From Kribbella jejuensis (GTDB taxonomy: Bacteria; Actinomycetota; Actinomycetes; Propionibacteriales; Kribbellaceae), in NCBI RefSeq assembly GCF_006715085.1, contig NZ_VFMM01000002.1, forward strand, positions 1,524,260 through 1,588,259: a DNA stretch of 64,000 nucleotides. Direction: 5' to 3'. The position numbers were made by a program, and so were the translations under genes. Under the pieces are notes generated by a model, which saw only the letters and a program-made list of their open reading frames with translations, had not been told where the DNA came from and searched no databases. Positions 8,588-16,210 of the stretch are shown here, piece by piece (position 1 is the first letter of the stretch; each line of letters starts with the position of its first letter).

Positions 8588-9562
8588 TCAGTTCTGCGCC
8601 GCGGTCTCCCCGGCGACCCAGCTCATGTCGGCGTACCGGGTGCCGACCGGGGTCAGCTTCGACAGCGCCTCGACGTCGTCCGCGGACAGCTGGACGTCGA
8701 GCGCCGCCCAGTTCTCCTCCAGGTACTTGCGCCGCTTCGTCCCCGGGATCGGCGCCACATCGTTGCCCTGCGCAAGCACCCACGCGAGCGCGATCTGCCC
8801 CGGCGTCGCGTCGTACCGGCTCGCGACCGCGCGGATCTCCTCGACCAGCTTGAGGTTGGCGTCGAGGTTGTCCCCGGAGAACCGCGGCAGGGTACGGCGG
8901 AAGTCGTCGGCCGCCAGCTCCGTCGGCAGCGCGCCGGTGAGCATGCCGCGGCCGAGCGGCGAGTACGGCACCAGGCCGATGCCGAGCTCGCGGAGCACCG
9001 GCAGCACCGACTCCTCGATGTCCCGGCTGAACAGCGACCACTCGCTCTGGACGGCGGTGATCGGGTGCACGACGTGCGCCCGGCGGATCGTCTCCGCCGA
9101 CGCCTCGGACAGCCCGAGGTACCGGACCTTGCCGGCCTGGACGAGCTCGGCCATCGCGCCGACCGTCTCCTCGATCGGCACGTTCGGGTCCATCCGGTGC
9201 TGGTAGTACAGGTCCACGTGGTCGACGCCGAGCCGCTGCAGCGACGCGTCGATCGCGGACCGGACGTACTCGGGCGAACCGTTCACGTCGCGCGCCGCAG
9301 GATTCCGCGGATCGCCGACGATGCCGAACTTCGTCGCCAGGAACACCTCGTCGCGGCGGTCCGCGATCGTCCGGCCGACCAGCTCCTCGTTCGCGCCGAA
9401 GCCGTACATGTCGGCGGTGTCGAGGAACGTGATGCCGAGGTCCAGGGCGCGGCGCAGGGTCGCGACCGACTCGTTCTCGTCGGCGGCGCCGTACGCGAAG
9501 CTCATTCCCATACAGCCGAGTCCGAGCCGGCTGACCTCGGCGCCTTGGTTACCCAGTTTCAT
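8588..9562 (-). CDS. Aldo/keto reductase
   Basis: A 324-residue NADPH-dependent (beta/alpha)8 oxidoreductase. The catalytic tetrad is visible: D48 and Y53 (FLDTADMYG), K78 (LATKFG) and H122 (YYQHR). The C-terminal cofactor segment PIPGTKRRKYLEENW is typical of the AKR13-like bacterial branch. The natural carbonyl substrate is unknown. It lies 63 bases downstream of a MerR regulator on the same strand, a very common pairing in which the regulator senses an electrophile or aldehyde and activates the reductase. Confidence 0.93.
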   Translation of the reverse strand: MKLGNQGAEVSRLGLGCMGMSFAYGAADENESVATLRRALDLGITFLDTADMYGFGANEELVGRTIADRRDEVFLATKFGIVGDPRNPAARDVNGSPEYVRSAIDASLQRLGVDHVDLYYQHRMDPNVPIEETVGAMAELVQAGKVRYLGLSEASAETIRRAHVVHPITAVQSEWSLFSRDIEESVLPVLRELGIGLVPYSPLGRGMLTGALPTELAADDFRRTLPRFSGDNLDANLKLVEEIRAVASRYDATPGQIALAWVLAQGNDVAPIPGTKRRKYLEENWAALDVQLSADDVEALSKLTPVGTRYADMSWVAGETAAQN

Positions 9563-9625
9563 CTGTTTTCTCCCATCACAAACCGGCCGAGCCGTGCGTG
9601 ACGGTCGGCTGGATCGAGTTGTTGT

Positions 9626-10099
9626 TTACGGAGCGGCAGTGCCGCCGTAGACGGCGATCTTGTAGTCGGTCACCGCAAGGGCGAGCTGCAGGTCCCGCAG
9701 CTGCCGCTGGATCCGGTCGCGGTGCTCCTGCATCAGGGCGAGCCGCTGCGGTTCGGTGTGGTCGCCCTCGGACACCAGCTCCAGGTAGTGGCTGATCGCG
9801 CCGATCGACATCCCGGAGGCGCGCAACCGGCTGATGAACACGATTCGCGACATCGCCCGCCGGTCGTAGCTGCGGTAGCCGGCCGCGTCCCGGCGGACGT
9901 CGACCAGGCCGATCCGCTCGTAGTACCGCAGGGTGTGAGCGGTCAGGCCGGTGAGCTCGGCGGCCTCGGCGATCGAGAGGTCGTCGGGCAGGTCCTCCGG
10001 CAGCTCCAGCAGACAGAGCAGGTCGGGGTCCACCGGTTCCGGCTCGGGGTGGTACGCCGCGATCGCAGTGCGGCGGTCCACCAGCTCGGTCGTGTTCAT
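9626..10099 (-). CDS. MerR-family transcriptional regulator
   Basis: A 157-residue regulator. The MerR HTH starts near residue 42 (SIAEAAELTGLTAHTLRYYERIGL), and the second wing follows with GYRSYDRRAMSRIVFI; a long dimerisation helix ends the protein. No cysteine pair for metal binding is visible near the C-terminus, so the signal is probably organic. It is unusual in having about 40 acidic, proline-containing residues before the HTH. A classical MerR operator with a 19-bp promoter spacer lies just upstream of its own start, so it probably controls itself and the reductase as one transcript. Confidence 0.9.
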   Translation of the reverse strand: MNTTELVDRRTAIAAYHPEPEPVDPDLLCLLELPEDLPDDLSIAEAAELTGLTAHTLRYYERIGLVDVRRDAAGYRSYDRRAMSRIVFISRLRASGMSIGAISHYLELVSEGDHTEPQRLALMQEHRDRIQRQLRDLQLALAVTDYKIAVYGGTAAP

Positions 10100-10106
10100 G
10101 ACTACG

Positions 10107-10137
10107 ACCGTATGCCTTCGAGTGCGCTCAAAGGCAA
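10107..10137 (-). promoter_or_regulatory. MerR-type operator/promoter for the merR-reductase transcript
   Basis: A 22-bp dyad at 10114-10135 reads GCCTTTGAGCG / CACTCGAAGGC on the minus strand (9 of 11 positions symmetric). It lies between a possible -35 TTGCCT (10137-10132) and a possible -10 TACGGT (10112-10107), 19 bp apart. An elongated 19-20 bp spacer filled by a dyad is the hallmark of MerR-activated promoters. The dyad is 14 bases before the merR start codon. Confidence 0.6.
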
Positions 10138-10160
10138 AGGTGAGCTAGATCACTTGACTG

Positions 10161-10574
10161 TCACTTCGACTGGCAGTCGGCGCAGGTGCCGAAGATCTCC
10201 AGGGTGTGGCTGATGTCGGCGTAGCCGTGCTCGGCGGCGACCTTGTCGGCCCAGCGCTCCACGGCCGGGCCTTCCACCTCCACGGTGCGCCCGCAGTTGC
10301 GGCAGACCAGGTGGTGGTGATGCCCCTTCGAGCAGCGCCGGTACGCCGTCTCTCCGTCGGCGGTGCGCAGTACGTCGACCTCACGCGAGTCCGCGAGCGC
10401 CTGCAGCGTGCGGTACACCGTGGTCAGGCCGACGGCCTCACCGGCGGACCGGAGCTCCAGGTGGATCTCCTGGGCGGTCCGGAATTCGTCGATCTTGTCG
10501 AGCGCGTGCGCGACCGCCGCGCGCTGACGGGTCGAGCGTGTTCCGATGGCCACCGTTCCTCCTGTCGTCTCCAT
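10161..10574 (-). CDS. zur: Zinc uptake regulator, Fur family
   Basis: A 137-residue Fur-superfamily repressor. The winged helix covers residues 14-80 (STRQRAAVAHAL ... GLTTVYRTLQAL). Structural zinc is held by C91-x-x-C94 and C131-x-x-C134, and a run H85-H88 lies in the sensing-site region. I call it Zur rather than Fur because it is the last gene of a znuACB operon (31-base gap to znuB) and because Zur boxes precede that operon. ATG 10574 has GGAGG five bases upstream; a longer open frame without that signal extends into znuB. In mycobacteria zur also neighbours glyS, which lies about 10 kb away here. Confidence 0.92.
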   Translation of the reverse strand: METTGGTVAIGTRSTRQRAAVAHALDKIDEFRTAQEIHLELRSAGEAVGLTTVYRTLQALADSREVDVLRTADGETAYRRCSKGHHHHLVCRNCGRTVEVEGPAVERWADKVAAEHGYADISHTLEIFGTCADCQSK

Positions 10575-10605
10575 AGCGCCCTCCAGTCTCTCAGAAGTCA
10601 GCAAG

Positions 10606-11604
10606 CTAGTGCTCGTCCCAGTGATCGCCGTGTGCCGCGTGCAGATGCCCGTCGTGCACGTAGTCGACATGGTCTCCGTGGTCGACCTTCTTGTGACCAC
10701 AGTCCTGGCTGTGCGCATGCGGGTGTCCAGCACTCACCACATGCGGCTCCGGCGCCGGTACGCCGACCTCCGGCTCCTCGTCCGCCAGCGGACGCCCGGC
10801 GCGGCGGCGGAGCAACGTCCCGACGGTCGCAGCCACGACGAACCCGGCCAGCGCCAGGACGACGATGGTGGCGCCCGGTGCGACGTTGGCGTTGTACGAC
10901 GTCACGATGCCGGCCAGACACGCCAGTACGCCGATGATGCACGCGGTGACGAACGTACTGCGGAAGGACCGCGTGATCTGCTGCGCGGTCGCCACGGGGA
11001 CCACCATGAGCGCGCTGACGAGCAGGAGTCCCACAGTACGCATCGCTACCGTCACGGTGACCGCGGCCATCACGGCGATCACCAGGTTGAGCAGCTGAAC
11101 CCGGAGTCCCGTCGTACGGGCGAACTCCTCGTCCTGGCAGACCGCGAACAGCTGCGGGCCCAGGCCGATCGCTACGACCAGTACGGCGACGGCCAGGCCG
11201 ACGACGACGTACAGGTCGCTCTGGGAGACCGTCGTGAGTGAACCGAACAGGTACGTGTTCAGTGTGGCTGCGCCTTGACCTGCCAGTCCGATGAGCAGCA
11301 CACCGCCCGCGATGCCGCCGTAGAACAGCAGGGCGAGCGCTACGTCGCCGGTGGCCTTGCCGCGGGCGCGCACGAGTTCGATGGCAGTCGCGCCGGCGAT
11401 CGACACGATCACCGCGGTCAGCACCGGAGCACTCCCGGTCAGCAGACCGAGCGCGACACCGGTGATCGCGATGTGGCCGATCCCGTCGCCCATCAGCGAC
11501 AGGCGGCGCTGCACCAGATACGTCCCGATCGCCGGCGCGGACAGTCCGGTGAGCAGACCCGCGATCAGTGCGCGCTGCATGAACTCGAGCTCGAACATGG
11601 TCAT
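10606..11604 (-). CDS. znuB: Zinc ABC transporter permease with His-rich tail
   Basis: A 332-residue metal ABC-3 permease with eight to nine membrane helices (ORF opens TMFELEFMQRALIAGLL; the family signature SLMGDGIGHIAITGVALG is clear). The last 60 residues form a cytoplasmic-looking tail rich in His, Asp and Gly, including HPHAHSQDCGHKK and repeated DH/GH pairs, which should bind zinc. The ATG at 11604 overlaps the ATPase stop in an ATGA. Known role: imports zinc through the membrane in complex with ZnuA and ZnuC. The tail is absent from the basic family fold and may buffer or gate metal. Confidence 0.93.
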   Translation of the reverse strand: MTMFELEFMQRALIAGLLTGLSAPAIGTYLVQRRLSLMGDGIGHIAITGVALGLLTGSAPVLTAVIVSIAGATAIELVRARGKATGDVALALLFYGGIAGGVLLIGLAGQGAATLNTYLFGSLTTVSQSDLYVVVGLAVAVLVVAIGLGPQLFAVCQDEEFARTTGLRVQLLNLVIAVMAAVTVTVAMRTVGLLLVSALMVVPVATAQQITRSFRSTFVTACIIGVLACLAGIVTSYNANVAPGATIVVLALAGFVVAATVGTLLRRRAGRPLADEEPEVGVPAPEPHVVSAGHPHAHSQDCGHKKVDHGDHVDYVHDGHLHAAHGDHWDEH

Positions 11605-12356
11605 GAGGGCAGCCACCCCGGTTCGTCGTCGGCGGTGTGCGAGTGGTGGACGTGGGCGTGCGTCTGGGAGGCGTGCGGTGGGCCGTCGTACACGATCCGG
11701 CCGCGGCGCATCACCACCGAGCGGTCGATCAGCGCGTCCATCGGGCCGAGGTCGTGGCTCACCATCACCACGGTCGTGCCGCGTTCGACCCGCTCGCGGA
11801 TCGCGTCGGCGAAGATCTGCTGGCTGGCCAGGTCGACCCCGGCGGTCGGCTCGTCGAGGATCAGCAGCTCCGGATCGGACACCAGTGCCCGCGCGATCAG
11901 CACCCGCTGCTGCTGCCCGCCGGACAGCTCGGCGACCGCGTCCTTGCGCCGGTCGGCCATGTCCACGACCTGCAACGCGTCCTCGATCGCTTGCTTGCCC
12001 ACGGCACCGAGTGGCGCGAACAGCCGCCGCTTGGAGAGCAGCCCGGACGAGACCACCTCGTACACGGTCGCCGGTACGCCGCCGGCCGCGGTGATCCGCT
12101 GCGGTACGTACCCGACGCGGCGCCAGTCGCGGAAGCGGGGGACCGCCGTACCGAACAGGCGGACCTCGCCGCGGGCCGCGGGCAACAGACCGACGACGGT
12201 CTTGATCAGCGTGGACTTGCCGGACCCGTTGGTACCGAGCACGGCGACAACCTCGCCCTGCCGGACCCGCAGGTCGATTCCCCGGAGCACCAGGCGGCCG
12301 CCCAGATCGACGGACAGGTCGTCGACCTGGACAGCCAGGGTGTTGTCAGTTGTCAC
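11601..12356 (-). CDS. znuC: Zinc ABC transporter ATP-binding protein
   Basis: A 251-residue ATPase: Walker A GTNGSGKST, signature LSGGQQQRVLIARAL, Walker B LLILDEPTAG, then VSHDL. The C-terminus is again His-rich (QTHAHVHHSHT), an unusual addition for this subunit. The GTG start overlaps the znuA stop in GTGA and its stop overlaps znuB, so all three are translationally coupled. An open frame extends upstream through znuA sequence, but that part has no ABC features. It provides the ATP-driven power for zinc import. Confidence 0.94.
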   Translation of the reverse strand: MTTDNTLAVQVDDLSVDLGGRLVLRGIDLRVRQGEVVAVLGTNGSGKSTLIKTVVGLLPAARGEVRLFGTAVPRFRDWRRVGYVPQRITAAGGVPATVYEVVSSGLLSKRRLFAPLGAVGKQAIEDALQVVDMADRRKDAVAELSGGQQQRVLIARALVSDPELLILDEPTAGVDLASQQIFADAIRERVERGTTVVMVSHDLGPMDALIDRSVVMRRGRIVYDGPPHASQTHAHVHHSHTADDEPGWLPS

Positions 12357-13297
12357 GAGCAACCATTCGCGGTCCGGAGCTCCTGCAGGTTCTCCTGCAT
12401 GAGCGTCAGGTAGGTTTCCTTGGAGTTGGCGTCGGACAGCCCCTCGATCGGGCTCAGTACGGCGGTCTTGACGCCGACGTCGTGGGCGATCGTCTCGGCC
12501 ACCTTCGGGCTGACCAGCTCCTCGTAGAAGATCGTGGTCACGTGCTGGGCCTTCACGATGTCCTGGACCTCCTTGATCCGGGTCGGTGTCGGCTCGGCGT
12601 CCGGCGTGAACCCGGCGATCCCGACCATCGTCAGACCGTATCGCTTGGCCATGTACGCGAACGCCTCGTGGCTGGTCACGAACGTCTTCAGCTTGCAGTT
12701 CGCCAGACCGGTCTTGTACTCGGTGTCGAGCTTGCCGACCTGGGCGAGCAGCGCCTGCGCGCGCTCGTGGTAGCCGGCCGCGTTCTTGCTGTCGACGCTT
12801 GCGAGCTTCTCCTCGACCGCCTTGACGACCGCCGCGTACCGCACCGGATCGAGCCAGAAGTGCGGGTCGAGCGCGTTGTCCTTGTGCGCGGCCTCGGCGG
12901 CGCCGTCCTGGTGCTCCTCGAAGTTCGCGCCGGTGTCCTCGAGCTGGGCGGCCGGGGCGACGTCGAACCCGGCGTCCTTCGCGTTCTGCGCGACGGCCTC
13001 GTCGACGGCCGGCTGCAGGGTCTTCTCGTACACGACGACCTTGGCCTCGGCGATCGTGGCGACCTGCTTCGGGGTCAGCTCGAGGTCGTGCGGCTCGACG
13101 CCGGGCGCGGTCAGGGTGGTCACGTGCACCGCGTCGCCGCCGATTGACCGGGCGATGAACTCGAGCGGGTAGAACGAGGCGACGACGTCGAGCTTCCCGT
13201 CGGCGGTGCCGTCGGCGGCCGGACCACCGCACCCGGCCAGGGCGACGGTGGCCACCGCGGCGGCACCGGCGATAATTGCTCGAAGACCAGTTCTCAT
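12353..13297 (-). CDS. znuA: Zinc-binding lipoprotein of the ABC importer
   Basis: A 314-residue cluster A-I substrate-binding protein. The lipobox LAGC follows a short basic and hydrophobic signal peptide. Metal-ligand candidates are the His in VEPHDLEL, DPHFWLDP, TSHEAFAY and the late acidic residue of the fold; a short His/Asp/Glu loop (EEHQDGAAEAAHKDN) lies in the usual flexible zinc-loop position. Three in-frame ATGs exist (13312, 13306, 13297). I choose 13297 because a promoter TTGACA (13334-13329) with a GAAAAT -10 would start transcription at about 13298, giving a leaderless message, and because the first two ATGs lie inside the Zur box. Confidence 0.9.
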   Translation of the reverse strand: MRTGLRAIIAGAAAVATVALAGCGGPAADGTADGKLDVVASFYPLEFIARSIGGDAVHVTTLTAPGVEPHDLELTPKQVATIAEAKVVVYEKTLQPAVDEAVAQNAKDAGFDVAPAAQLEDTGANFEEHQDGAAEAAHKDNALDPHFWLDPVRYAAVVKAVEEKLASVDSKNAAGYHERAQALLAQVGKLDTEYKTGLANCKLKTFVTSHEAFAYMAKRYGLTMVGIAGFTPDAEPTPTRIKEVQDIVKAQHVTTIFYEELVSPKVAETIAHDVGVKTAVLSPIEGLSDANSKETYLTLMQENLQELRTANGCS

Positions 13298-13333
13298 GAC
13301 AATCATTTTCATCTTAGTTGGAACTGATTGTCA
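13297..13333. promoter_or_regulatory. Two Zur boxes between znuA and the YibE/F gene
   Basis: Box 1 (13297-13311) reads TGAAAATGATTGTCA on the minus strand, 14 of 15 matching the actinobacterial Zur palindrome TGAAAATGATTTTCA as I recall it. Box 2 (13319-13333) reads TGGAACTGATTGTCA on the plus strand, a weaker match. They are 7 bp apart in the 52-bp divergent gap. Box 1 overlaps the likely znuA -10 region and start; box 2 is 16 bases before the YibE/F start codon. Zinc-loaded Zur bound here should block both directions. Confidence 0.8.
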
Positions 13334-13349
13334 AAACAGGGAGTTCGCG

Positions 13350-14648
13350 ATGGCCAGCCGCAACGTCGGGCGACGGCGTGCCGACCGTAGACCCAACCGC
13401 CGCCGCGCGGTCGAAATTCCGCGCGGTCATGGGCACGGCCACGGTCATGCGCACGGTCATGGGCACGGCGATCACGTGGTCGACACCTCGGTGGTGAACT
13501 CGGACGCGATCGTCGCGCGGCGCGTCCGGATCGTCGTCGCCGCCGTCCTCGTCCCGCTGATCGTGGCCGCGGTGGTTTCGCTGATCGTGTTGTGGCCGGG
13601 CGGTGACGTGAAGGTCGCGTCCTATCAGACGAGCAGCGCGCGTGGTCAGATCACTGCGCTGAAGCCCTGCGCGGACGCCAGGGACAAGTGCAACCTCGCC
13701 ACGGTGAAGCTGAGCAACGGCGCGGACAAGGGGAAGGCCGTGCCGGTCCAGGTACCCAAGGCCGGCGGGGCGCCGATCCCGGTCAAGGTCGGCCAGGAGG
13801 TGATGCTCGCCGTCCAGAAGGACGCGCCGCCGGACCAGAAGTACCAGTATGTCGACCACGACCGGATCAAGCCGCTGTTGATCCTCGCGGTGATCTTCGC
13901 GGTCGCGGTGGTCGCGCTGTCCCGGTGGCGCGGGTTCGCGGCCCTGATCGCGCTCGCGGTGACGGCTGTGATGCTGACCCAGTTCATCCTGCCGGCGATC
14001 CTGCGGGGCTCGAACCCGCTGCTCGTCGCGGTAGTCGGCGGCGCGGTGATCATGACGATCGCGGTCTTCCTGACCCACGGGATCAATGCCGAGTCCTCGA
14101 TCGCGCTCGCCGGGACGATCGCCGCGCTCGGCCTGACCGTACTCCTCGGCTGGTTCTTCACCGGGTTCTCGCAGTTGAGTGGCCTGGCGGCCGAGGGGGC
14201 GTCCACCGCGCAGCAGTTCTCACCGCACCTCGATCTGGCCGGATTGCTGGTGGCCGGGATGGTGATCGGCGCGCTCGGAGTTCTCGACGACGTCACGGTC
14301 ACCCAGGCAGCCGCGGTGTGGGAGCTGTCCGCGGCCAACCCCGCTGCGAGCCGGCGTGAGCTGATGTCGGCCGGTCTGCGGATCGGCCGGACGCACGTCG
14401 CGTCGGTGGTGAACACGCTGGTTCTCGCATACGCCGGTGCCGCGATGCCGGTGCTGCTCGTGTTCGCGATCCAGGACCTGCCAGTGGTGACGGTGATCTC
14501 TACCGAGGCGGTCGCGATGGAGGTTGTCCGCGGTCTGGTCGGCAGCCTCGGCATCATCGCAGCCGTTCCGCTGACGACCGCGCTGGCCGCGATGGCGGTC
14601 GCGGACCGCTCGCGTGACCTGGTCGGCACGCCAGAACCTGTCGCATAA
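13350..14648 (+). CDS. YibE/F-family membrane protein with His-rich N-terminus
   Basis: A 432-residue membrane protein. The first 25 residues are Arg-rich, followed by HGHGHGHAHGHGHG (about 27-40) and a transmembrane anchor. An extracytoplasmic domain of about 100 residues with one Cys pair (KPCADARDKCN) comes next, then seven or so helices of the YibE/F core (ending DDVTVTQAAAVWEL ... DRSRDLVG). CAGGGAG precedes ATG 13350 by 6 bases. The family has no established biochemistry. Its position across Zur boxes from znuACB and its His-rich head point to zinc handling, possibly import or delivery under zinc limitation; this is inference. Confidence 0.88.
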   Translation: MASRNVGRRRADRRPNRRRAVEIPRGHGHGHGHAHGHGHGDHVVDTSVVNSDAIVARRVRIVVAAVLVPLIVAAVVSLIVLWPGGDVKVASYQTSSARGQITALKPCADARDKCNLATVKLSNGADKGKAVPVQVPKAGGAPIPVKVGQEVMLAVQKDAPPDQKYQYVDHDRIKPLLILAVIFAVAVVALSRWRGFAALIALAVTAVMLTQFILPAILRGSNPLLVAVVGGAVIMTIAVFLTHGINAESSIALAGTIAALGLTVLLGWFFTGFSQLSGLAAEGASTAQQFSPHLDLAGLLVAGMVIGALGVLDDVTVTQAAAVWELSAANPAASRRELMSAGLRIGRTHVASVVNTLVLAYAGAAMPVLLVFAIQDLPVVTVISTEAVAMEVVRGLVGSLGIIAAVPLTTALAAMAVADRSRDLVGTPEPVA

Positions 14649-14733
14649 CCCCCACACCTCTTACCCTGCAGATAAGTCACGGAAAGTCCGTCAGCAATCA
14701 CCTTCCGTGGCCTCACGGGGTGAGGAGTTGTTG

Positions 14734-15873
14734 ATGAGGTTCCGTCATCGGGACGGGTCGACCGTCCATCTGGGGTACTGCGCGACCGTGCATCCGGCAG
14801 CCGAGCTGGACGAGCTCGTCGCGGAGCTCGACGGCTGTGCAAGCCCGGTCCGGTCGGCTCTCGACGTACCCCTGCTCGGCGTCGGGCTGTGGTTCCCGCA
14901 CCGGCTGGCCGATCGGCTGGCGAACTCGCCCGCGTCGCTGAGCAAGCTGCGCCGCGCGCTGCATCGCAACCGGCTCGAGGTCGTCACCCTGAACGGCATC
15001 GCGCATGCGAACGATCTGACCGGGACGAGCGTGTACTGCCCGGACTGGACCGAGCCCGAGCGGCTGCGGTACACCCTCGACCTGATCGACGTACTCGCGG
15101 ACCTGCTGCCGGACGATGCGACGTACGGCTCGATCTCGACGGTGCCGCTCGGGTGGCGGGTTCCGTGGTCGAAGGCGCGCAACCTGGCCGCGCGGGAGGC
15201 GTTCGACCGGGTCGAGCAGCACCTGGCCCGGACCGAGGCCCGTACCGGCCGGCGGATCCGCGTGGCCGTCGAGACCGAGCCTGGGTGTGTCCTTGAGATG
15301 GTCGGGCAGGCCGCGGCTTGGCTGGATCGCTACTCGAGCCCGTACGGCGGTATGTCGCTGGTCGGGCTGGGGCTCGACACGTGTCATCTCGCCGTGCAGT
15401 TCGAGGACCCTGCCCAGTCGTTCGAGCTGCTGTGGCGGGCGGGCGTCGACGTGGTCAAGGCGCAGCTCTCGGTGGCTCCGACGCTGGTGGACCCGGGGGA
15501 TGCGTCGGGGCGGTACGTGCTCGGCCAGCTCGGCGTACCTCGGTATCTGAGGCAAGTGCGCGAGTGGGGTGGGCCAGGGGTGGACGACGTCGCGCAGTCA
15601 TCGCAGCTGTCGGGTCATGCGGCGTGGCGGATGCATGCGCATCTGGCGGCGCACGCTGCGCCACCAGATCCGCTCAGTGCGACGACCGGGGTGCTGGACG
15701 ACTGCCTGGCTCGTCTGGTCGGTGGTGGGCATCCGCTGACGCACCACTTGGAGTCAGAGGTGTACGTGTGGCCACGGACGCCCAAAACCCAGCAGGCGTT
15801 GGCGAAACGGATCACCAAGGAGCTGTCGTGGCTCCGCGACCGGCTGACCGCTCTCGGGCTGGACGAGGTCTGA
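14734..15873 (+). CDS. eboE: EboE-like TIM-barrel protein
   Basis: A 379-residue protein resembling the metabolite-traffic protein EboE, which has a xylose-isomerase-like TIM barrel. Supporting segments are HLGYCATVHPA at the N-terminus, VVTLNGIAHANDL, VETEPGCVLEMV, GLGLDTCHLAVQFE and a C-terminal VYVWPRTPKTQQALA. GAGGAG lies 5 bases before ATG 14734. In other genomes eboE sits in an eboABCDEF cluster linked to prenyl or scytonemin-like metabolite transport; no other ebo gene is nearby here, so the role is open. The metal site (Glu, Asp, His, Glu) appears intact. Confidence 0.75.
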   Translation: MRFRHRDGSTVHLGYCATVHPAAELDELVAELDGCASPVRSALDVPLLGVGLWFPHRLADRLANSPASLSKLRRALHRNRLEVVTLNGIAHANDLTGTSVYCPDWTEPERLRYTLDLIDVLADLLPDDATYGSISTVPLGWRVPWSKARNLAAREAFDRVEQHLARTEARTGRRIRVAVETEPGCVLEMVGQAAAWLDRYSSPYGGMSLVGLGLDTCHLAVQFEDPAQSFELLWRAGVDVVKAQLSVAPTLVDPGDASGRYVLGQLGVPRYLRQVREWGGPGVDDVAQSSQLSGHAAWRMHAHLAAHAAPPDPLSATTGVLDDCLARLVGGGHPLTHHLESEVYVWPRTPKTQQALAKRITKELSWLRDRLTALGLDEV

Positions 15874-15881
15874 GCCTCGGT

Positions 15882-16178
15882 TCAGCCGTTGGCGATCCGG
15901 GAGACCGCGAAGAGCAGGATCAGCACGATCGAGAAGATGCGCAGGAACTTCGGTCCGCCGGTCACCGCGGGCCATGACAGGAACGCCAGCCAGCCCAGTA
16001 GGAGCGCCAGCAGCACCAGCGCGGGCACACCTACCGGAAGCGGCGCGAACACCCCCGCCAGCGCCAGCACCAGGGTGATGCCTGGCAGAGTCAGCTTGGG
16101 CGCGGCGTGCAGCTTGGCGACGTACGGATAACTCACTTTGGTAATCCGCTGCCGCATCGGGCTGCTGGGGGTGCTCAT
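15882..16178 (-). CDS. Small membrane protein (DUF6703-like)
   Basis: A 98-residue protein with a basic, Ser-rich N-terminus (about 30 residues), two strongly hydrophobic segments in the middle (LPGITLVLALAGVFAPLPV and GVPALVLLALLLGWLAFLSW) and a third at the C-terminus (LRIFSIVLILLFAV). It looks like the small DUF6703 family common in actinobacteria; its function is unknown. ATG 16178 is the last plausible start; the open frame continues upstream without hydrophobic or family features. It converges on eboE with an 8-base gap. Confidence 0.75.
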   Translation of the reverse strand: MSTPSSPMRQRITKVSYPYVAKLHAAPKLTLPGITLVLALAGVFAPLPVGVPALVLLALLLGWLAFLSWPAVTGGPKFLRIFSIVLILLFAVSRIANG

Positions 16179-16210
16179 GCGCCTATTGTTCCAGGTGGTT
16201 CCAGGTCGTT

